DNA of 5,303 nt from Candidatus Omnitrophota bacterium (lineage in GTDB: Bacteria; Omnitrophota; Gorgyraeia; Gygaellales; Profunditerraquicolaceae). Location of the stretch: positions 1 through 5,303 of the forward strand of contig JAGUWZ010000042.1 of assembly GCA_020062065.1 (NCBI GenBank). The letters are read 5' to 3'. Made by a program: the position numbers and the translations under genes. Of the stretch, positions 1 through 4,350 are shown piece after piece; within the stretch, counting starts at the first letter, position 1, and the number at the start of each line of letters is the position of its first letter. Below the pieces are notes generated by a model. It searched no databases. It saw only the letters and a list, made by a program, of their open reading frames with translations, and was not told where the DNA came from.

Positions 1-21
1 AAAAAAGCTGTGGAGGATTAA
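1..21 (+). CDS. Possible 3' end of an upstream gene (partial)
   Basis: Frame 1 reads Lys-Lys-Ala-Val-Glu-Asp and then TAA at 19-21. That stop shares its last base with the ATG at 21-23, forming a TAATG junction. Overlapping stop/start junctions of this kind are typical of translationally coupled genes in bacterial operons, so an upstream gene on the same strand probably ends here. Only six codons are visible, so the product cannot be identified. The chance of a random stop falling exactly here is not negligible, hence the low confidence. Confidence 0.4.
   Translation, partial: KKAVED
12..17 (+). promoter_or_regulatory. Shine-Dalgarno site of the family 2 glycosyltransferase gene
   Basis: GGAGGA lies just before the ATG at 21, with about 4 nt between the GGAGG core and the start codon. 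Spacing is on the short side but the match to the anti-SD is strong. It supports 21 as the start. It is one of only two clear SD sequences in the window. Confidence 0.75.
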
Positions 22-788
22 TGTCGCAAAAATTTGCTCTTACGGTTGTGATTATTGCCAAAAATGAAGAAGCTAATATCGAAGAATCTCTACTGAGTGT
101 TTTTGGCTGGGCTGATGAGATTATCGTGGTTGACGATTACAGTGCAGATAAAACTCCAGAGATTGCCAGGAAATATGCAAGGGTATTGACTAAAAAAATG
201 GAGAACGAAGGCATTCACAGAAATTGGGCCTATGCTCAGGCAAAAAACAATTGGATATTAAGCCTGGATGCGGATGAAAAGATAAGCGATGAACTTAAAG
301 TTGAAATTGCCGAAGCTATCAAAAGCAATGAATTTGTCTGTTATGATATTCCTTTGCGTAATTATATCGGCAGTTACTGGGTACGCTACGGCGGCTGGTA
401 TCCTGCTTCCAAGGTAAGGCTTTTCCGCAGAGAAAAGTTTAAGTATGAAGAAGTCCAGGTGCATCCGCGCGCGTTCATTGAGGGAAGCTGCGGCCACCTG
501 AGAGCTGATATCATCCATAAAGGATATCCTGATTTAGAACATTTCTTAGATAGCCTCAACCGTCAGACCACATTAGAGGCGCAAAAATGGATTGATACTG
601 GTCGCAAGATGAGCTTGGGGCATATGCTTTGGCGTAGCATTGACCGCTTCTTTCGCAGATATGTGCGCAAGAAAGCCTATAAAGACGGAATTTACGGCTT
701 TGTGATTGCCTTTTTTGATTCATTATATCAATTCTTAAGTTATGCCAAATACCGCGAGATGATAAATAAAGTCAAAAGTAAAAACTAA
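21..788 (+). CDS. Family 2 glycosyltransferase, LPS core WaaE/KdtX type
   Basis: A 255-residue GT-A fold glycosyltransferase of the GT2 family, closest by motif to the WaaE/KdtX group that adds a sugar (glucose in characterised enterobacterial cases) to heptose of the LPS inner core at the cytoplasmic face of the inner membrane. Visible motifs: the N-terminal nucleotide-binding strand with TVVIIAKNEE (8-17), VVDDYS (36-41), and the metal-binding DxD as SLDADE (81-86, D83 and D85). GGWYPASKVRLFRR (124-137) is a hallmark of this subgroup, followed by a conserved H166 segment (DIIHKGY) and a C-terminal DGIYGFVIAFFDS amphipathic/hydrophobic stretch near 222-234. Length matches the family. The start is fixed by a strong SD. 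gmhB follows after one base, consistent with a shared role in heptose-containing LPS core. The exact donor and acceptor cannot be read from sequence; another envelope glycan is possible. Confidence 0.88.
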   Translation: MSQKFALTVVIIAKNEEANIEESLLSVFGWADEIIVVDDYSADKTPEIARKYARVLTKKMENEGIHRNWAYAQAKNNWILSLDADEKISDELKVEIAEAIKSNEFVCYDIPLRNYIGSYWVRYGGWYPASKVRLFRREKFKYEEVQVHPRAFIEGSCGHLRADIIHKGYPDLEHFLDSLNRQTTLEAQKWIDTGRKMSLGHMLWRSIDRFFRRYVRKKAYKDGIYGFVIAFFDSLYQFLSYAKYREMINKVKSKN

Positions 789-789
789 A

Positions 790-1359
790 ATGACTAAAAT
801 CAAAGTAGTATTCTTAGATAGAGACGGCGTAATTAATAAATATCCCGGAGACAGAGAATATGTGACTTCCTGGAAGGAATTTCGTTTTTTACCAGGTGTC
901 AAGCAGGCATTGAGGAAGTTGTCAAGAGCAGGATATAAAATCTTTGTTATTTCCAACCAGGCAGGCGTAATCAAAGGAGTTTATTCCCAACAAGCTTTAG
1001 ATGAAATAACTCAAAATATGATAAAAGAACTCACTGCTTTCAATGCGGGTTTGCAAGCAGTGTATTATTGTATCCACCGCGACGAAGATAATTGTAATTG
1101 CCGCAAACCCAAGATTGGAATGATAGAACAGGCGCTTAAAGAACACGCTATCCCTGAGAGCGCGTTGAAGCAAAGTTTTTTTATAGGAGATACTATAAGA
1201 GATATAGAGACCGGCAAGAATGCAGGATGTTCGACTATTTTAGTATTTTGCGGAAAAGAGAAACCGCGCAATAAAACCAACTGGAAGCAATCCCCGGATT
1301 TTACCGCCCAGGATTTAAGAGAAGCAGTTGATATTATCCTTAGCTCATCAGGGGTCTGA
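790..1359 (+). CDS. gmhB: D-glycero-D-manno-heptose 1,7-bisphosphate 7-phosphatase (HAD family)
   Basis: A 189-residue HAD-superfamily phosphatase. GmhB removes the C7 phosphate of heptose 1,7-bisphosphate in the cytoplasm, a step toward ADP-L-glycero-D-manno-heptose (or GDP-heptose in other pathways). Motif I is FLDRDGVIN (8-16; nucleophile D10, acid/base D12). Motif II is ISNQAG (54-59). The zinc loop is Cys94-x-His96 ... Cys102-x-Cys104, followed by RKP (105-107) with the motif III lysine K106. Motif IV is IGDTIRDIETG (132-142; D134 and D138). The length is normal and the zinc loop is the short form seen in many GmhB proteins. It begins one base after the preceding stop and has no recognisable SD, so translation is probably coupled to the upstream gene. 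The last two codons and the TGA stop lie inside a perfect GGGGTC/GACCCC palindrome, so the extreme C-terminus (SSSGV) may be repeat-derived. Related histidinol-phosphate phosphatases share the fold, but the LPS neighbour favours GmhB. Confidence 0.9.
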   Translation: MTKIKVVFLDRDGVINKYPGDREYVTSWKEFRFLPGVKQALRKLSRAGYKIFVISNQAGVIKGVYSQQALDEITQNMIKELTAFNAGLQAVYYCIHRDEDNCNCRKPKIGMIEQALKEHAIPESALKQSFFIGDTIRDIETGKNAGCSTILVFCGKEKPRNKTNWKQSPDFTAQDLREAVDIILSSSGV

Positions 1360-1363
1360 CCCC
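1351..1363 (+). repeat. Perfect palindrome GGGGTC-T-GACCCC over the gmhB stop codon
   Basis: Six-base arms (1351-1356 and 1358-1363) around a single T form a perfect inverted repeat. The left arm encodes the final Gly-Val of gmhB, and the TGA stop (1357-1359) spans the centre. The right arm ends 4 nt before the next start codon. Read on the other strand it is GGGGTCAGACCCC. It has the look of a short dispersed palindromic (REP-like) element; copy number elsewhere cannot be assessed from this window. No T-run follows, so it is not a typical intrinsic terminator. Confidence 0.6.
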
Positions 1364-1367
1364 ATTT

Positions 1368-2501
1368 ATGAATATGAAGATTCTTATCGCCTATGTTTCT
1401 GTGGGGGCAGGACATCGCAAAGCCGCTGAGGCAGTATATAGTTTTTTTAAAGTTCGCAATCAGAATATTGATATCCGGATAGTAGATGTTTTAGAAAAGA
1501 GCAATTTTTTCTTTAGAAAACTATATCTTGGCTGTTATTCTTTCCTGGTAAATCACGCTCTTTTATTATGGGCTTTTGGATTCTGGTTAACCCAAAAGAA
1601 ACGAGTAAGCAGGTTTATTAAAAGAACAAATCTTTTAATAGATAGAATAAGCTCACCAGCATTTTTATCATGGTTAATTAAAGAGAATCCGGATTTTGTT
1701 ATCTCCACGCATTTTTTGCCTTCAGAATTAATTGCGTACCTTAAAAATAAACACAGGATTAAATCCAGGTTGATTACTATTATAACTGATTTTGGGGTGC
1801 ATCCGTTTTGGGTTTATAGAGGAACTGATATGTATGCGGTTGCCTCAGAATTAACCAAGCAGAAGTTAGAAAACCAAGATGTAGCCTCGAAGGATATAAA
1901 GGTTACCGGTATACCTGTGAACCAGGCATTCTTTAAAAGTTCTAAAAAGATGGAAATTTGCAGAAAATTAGGTATTGATGAAAATAGATTTACAGTATTG
2001 GTGGTTACCGGTTCATTCGGCATCGGGCCTGTTGAAAAAATAACGGATTTATTGCATAAAGATGCGCAAATGCTGGTGGTCTGCGCGAGAAACAAAAAAT
2101 TATATGCACGCCTGAAAGCAAAAAAGTATCCTCAGTTAAATTTATTTGGTTTTGTAAATAATCTAGAAGAATTGATGTCTATTGCCGATGTTATTATTAC
2201 CAAACCCGGAGGGTTAAGTATATCGGAATTATTAGTAAAGGAGATAGCGCCGATATTTATTTCTGCCATTCCTGGTCAGGAAACCGAAAATGCTAAAAAC
2301 TTGGGAGGTTGGGGTATAGGGGTAAGTGCCAACTCGCCGCTTGAGATTAAGCAGCTCGTTTTGGATTATAAAGATCATCCCGATAAAATTTTAAGGATTA
2401 AAGAGACCATCAAAGGAATCAAAAAACCTTATTCAATTCAGGAGTTGTATAATGTTGTATGCGAAAGTGGCGGTGGGATTACCCATAGAATGTGCGTTTG
2501 A
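1368..2501 (+). CDS. MGDG-synthase/MurG-like glycosyltransferase (probable diacylglycerol glycosyltransferase)
   Basis: A 377-residue GT-B glycosyltransferase of the GT28-related MGDG synthase/UgtP group, which transfers a sugar from a UDP-sugar to diacylglycerol at the inner membrane to make glycolipids. The N-terminal acceptor domain carries SVGAGH (11-16), the signature glycine-rich loop, then an aromatic/hydrophobic stretch (about 47-74) that probably contacts the membrane. It continues with STHFLP (113-118) and TDFGVHPFW (140-148). The C-terminal donor domain has GIPV (181-184), TGSFGIG (214-220), TKPGGLSISE (278-287) and PGQETENA (302-309), the nucleotide-sugar motifs of this family. 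Start: ATG at 1368 is used; ATG at 1374 (Met-Lys-Ile-Leu) is equally plausible and matches usual family N-termini. Neither has an SD; the palindrome at the gmhB end occupies that region. The last 16 codons overlap priA by 50 bp. The exact lipid acceptor and sugar are unknown. Confidence 0.85.
   Translation: MNMKILIAYVSVGAGHRKAAEAVYSFFKVRNQNIDIRIVDVLEKSNFFFRKLYLGCYSFLVNHALLLWAFGFWLTQKKRVSRFIKRTNLLIDRISSPAFLSWLIKENPDFVISTHFLPSELIAYLKNKHRIKSRLITIITDFGVHPFWVYRGTDMYAVASELTKQKLENQDVASKDIKVTGIPVNQAFFKSSKKMEICRKLGIDENRFTVLVVTGSFGIGPVEKITDLLHKDAQMLVVCARNKKLYARLKAKKYPQLNLFGFVNNLEELMSIADVIITKPGGLSISELLVKEIAPIFISAIPGQETENAKNLGGWGIGVSANSPLEIKQLVLDYKDHPDKILRIKETIKGIKKPYSIQELYNVVCESGGGITHRMCV
2440..2444 (+). 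promoter_or_regulatory. Shine-Dalgarno site of priA, inside the upstream coding region
   Basis: AGGAG sits 7 nt before the ATG at 2452, an ideal spacing. It lies within the coding sequence of the preceding glycosyltransferase and fixes the priA start despite the 50-bp gene overlap. A TAA in a third frame (2450-2452) overlaps the ATG as TAATG. Confidence 0.8.
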
Positions 2502-4302
2502 TTATTTTGTGCCAGAGGACTTTTTAAAGAAAATAAAAGAAGGGGCCAGGGTATGGGTAAACTTCCGCAATAAGAAAAAGCTGGGTTATGTTATTAAAAC
2601 CACATCCCAGACAAATATCAAAAATGTCTTACCTATATTAGATGTCATTGATGATACCCCGGTTTTAGACAAAAATATGCTACTCTTGACTAAAAAGTTA
2701 TCGGATTATTACTGCTGTAGCTGGGGTGAAGCCATTGAGACTGCTCTGCCTGAAGATTTAAGAAAAGGTAAAATCATACCTGATTTGACGGATTTTAAAC
2801 ATTTCATAAAGGATAAAGATTACGAGCAGGAGATTAGCTTAATTCATGACTTAGAAGGCAATGCCCGATGGGATGTATATATCAGCCGGATAGAAGAGGC
2901 TATCTCTTTAAATAAATCGGTAATTGTTTTATTCCCCGAGATAAGTTTGGTTATTAAAGCAAAAGAAATAATCAAGGCAAGGCTGCAATTAGATGCGCAA
3001 GTTTTATATCGCAAACAGCATGGAGAATTGCAAGCATGGACTAAAATTAAAAAGGGTGAGGCAAATATTATTGTGGGTAGTCGTTCCTGTATTTTTGCGC
3101 CGGCAAAGAATTTAGGACTAATCATTATTGATGAAGAACAAAGCCCTTTTTATAAACAGGAGCAGGTGCCGCATTATCACGCCCGGCTCGTAGCTTTGAT
3201 GCGCAGTGATTTAGAAAAAGTAAAATTGATTCTGACAAGCTCTGCGCCTTCATTGGAGAGTTTAAATCTGGCCAGGCAGAATAAAATTAAATATATAGTA
3301 TTGCCGCGCAGAAGTAATGTAGCGCAAGTTGATATTATTGATATGAAGAATCTGCCGTTATTGGATAAAAAACATAGAATTATAATTTCTAAATATTTAC
3401 AGGATTCTATTCTGGCTACTTTAAGCGCCGGCAGAAAGACGCTTTTATTTCTGAATCGCAAGGGGTTTGCTACTTTTGCCTCTTGTTCAACCTGTGGCAA
3501 AATCCTGAAATGTCCGCGCTGTAATATTAATCTGGTCTACCATTTTTATAAGCTGATATTGAGTTGCCACTACTGTAATTTTAAAATGTCACCACCCAAG
3601 ATTTGTCCTGATTGTGATTCCGGTTATATAAAATATTCAGGAGCGGGCACGGAAAAAATTGAAAGCGAATTATCCAGAATTTTTCCTCAGGCCAGGATAA
3701 AAAGGTGCGAGGATGAGGAAAAAAGAAATTGTCTCGATGGAGACATATTTATTTCCACGCAGGTGATTATCAAACAAATAGATTATAAGTTCGATTTAAT
3801 TGGGATATTATCAATCGATAATTCTTTAAACTATGTGGACTTGCGTTCCAGCGAGAAAACCTTTGGTTTATTGACAGGGCTTATGTTTTTGACTAAAAAT
3901 AAAATGGTAATTCAAACCAGCCTCCCAAATCATTATGTTTTTAAGGCATTCCAAGAGCATAACGAAAATATCTTTTACGACGAGGAATTAAGACAAAGGA
4001 AGCAGCTTCGTTTTCCGCCCTACAGCCATTTTGTATTAATAAGCTGTCGAGGCAAAAATGAGGAAAAGGTGGAGGGTTTTTCTAAGAGATTATTTAAGAA
4101 ATTATCCAAATCAAAAGCGCCCAAAGGATTAAAGATTGTTTCGCTTAACCCAGCTCATCCGCCAAAGCTTAGAGGGAATTTTTATTGGATAATTTTAATC
4201 AGAACCAACAACATAAAAATTCTCAATAGATTTTTGAAAATAAATTCCAAAGGTTTAAAGCATTCGGGTATAATAGTAACGGTGGATGTAGACCCTTTGT
4301 AG
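2452..4302 (+). CDS. priA: Primosomal protein N' (PriA), apparently helicase-inactive
   Basis: A 616-residue PriA homologue, the factor that recognises stalled forks and D-loops and starts replisome reloading; E. coli PriA has 732 residues. Residues 1-100 match the 3'-DNA-binding domain (VGLPIECAFDYFVP at 8-21; WGEAIETALP at 91-100). Helicase lobe 1 is recognisable by LFPEISLV (160-167), IIVGSRSCIFAP (206-217) and YKQEQVPHYHAR (234-245). Eight zinc-binding cysteines are all present (C345, C348, C354, C357, C372, C375, C385, C388), followed by GAGTEKIE (397-404). The C-terminal domain ends in the typical VDVDPL (611-616). ATPase motifs are lost: the P-loop GVTGSGKT is DLEGNARW (133-140), DEEH is DEEQ (227-230), GSATPS is TSSAPS (262-267), motif V has KQ for KG (441-442), and QVAGRAGR is absent near 476-484. 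The winged-helix segment is almost missing. The frame is uninterrupted, so this is a maintained pseudohelicase rather than an obvious pseudogene. Identity as PriA is firm; inactivity is inferred. Confidence 0.93.
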   Translation: MLYAKVAVGLPIECAFDYFVPEDFLKKIKEGARVWVNFRNKKKLGYVIKTTSQTNIKNVLPILDVIDDTPVLDKNMLLLTKKLSDYYCCSWGEAIETALPEDLRKGKIIPDLTDFKHFIKDKDYEQEISLIHDLEGNARWDVYISRIEEAISLNKSVIVLFPEISLVIKAKEIIKARLQLDAQVLYRKQHGELQAWTKIKKGEANIIVGSRSCIFAPAKNLGLIIIDEEQSPFYKQEQVPHYHARLVALMRSDLEKVKLILTSSAPSLESLNLARQNKIKYIVLPRRSNVAQVDIIDMKNLPLLDKKHRIIISKYLQDSILATLSAGRKTLLFLNRKGFATFASCSTCGKILKCPRCNINLVYHFYKLILSCHYCNFKMSPPKICPDCDSGYIKYSGAGTEKIESELSRIFPQARIKRCEDEEKRNCLDGDIFISTQVIIKQIDYKFDLIGILSIDNSLNYVDLRSSEKTFGLLTGLMFLTKNKMVIQTSLPNHYVFKAFQEHNENIFYDEELRQRKQLRFPPYSHFVLISCRGKNEEKVEGFSKRLFKKLSKSKAPKGLKIVSLNPAHPPKLRGNFYWIILIRTNNIKILNRFLKINSKGLKHSGIIVTVDVDPL

Positions 4303-4350
4303 CCTTTGGCTTTTGAGTCGTCAGCTTTTAGCTGATAGCTAATAGCTAAA
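4303..4350 (+). repeat. priA-fmt spacer with TAGCTRA heptamer array and inverted repeats
   Basis: Three tandem 7-bp units, TAGCTGA (4329-4335), TAGCTAA (4336-4342) and TAGCTAA (4343-4349), end one base before the fmt ATG. They overlap a perfect hairpin, TCAGCT-TTT-AGCTGA (4321-4335), and a competing 7-bp pairing TTTAGCT (4327-4333) with AGCTAAA (4344-4350). A short 4-bp hairpin AGCC-TTT-GGCT (4301-4311) followed by Ts lies at the priA stop. No SD for fmt is visible. The array resembles short tandem heptamer repeats scattered in some bacterial genomes; whether it recurs here is unknown. Confidence 0.65.

Noticed and set aside
258..518. Open frame on the - strand within the glycosyltransferase gene
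   Set aside because: It lies opposite a conserved gene, has no SD or recognisable motif, and is best explained as a shadow frame. The same applies to the - strand frames at 735-974, 1065-1415, 1814-2095, 2844-3125 and 3177-3500.
1072..1104. Short zinc loop in GmhB as an unusual variant
   Set aside because: The C-x-H-x5-C-x-C spacing is shorter than in E. coli, but short loops are common in GmhB proteins of other bacteria and all four ligands are present.
1351..1367. Palindrome at the gmhB end as an intrinsic terminator
   Set aside because: The arms are GC-rich but there is no U-tract, the loop is a single base, and the next gene starts 4 nt later, so a repeat element is the better reading.
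2452..4302. priA as a frameshifted or broken pseudogene
   Set aside because: The frame is open over 616 codons from a good SD-ATG to the family-typical VDVDPL end. The zinc cysteines and both terminal domains are intact, and the motif losses are in-frame substitutions and small deletions.
4301..4314. AGCC-TTT-GGCT hairpin followed by TTTT as a terminator after priA
   Set aside because: The stem is only 4 bp with a very short T-run. It is too weak to call an intrinsic terminator, and fmt follows closely on the same strand.
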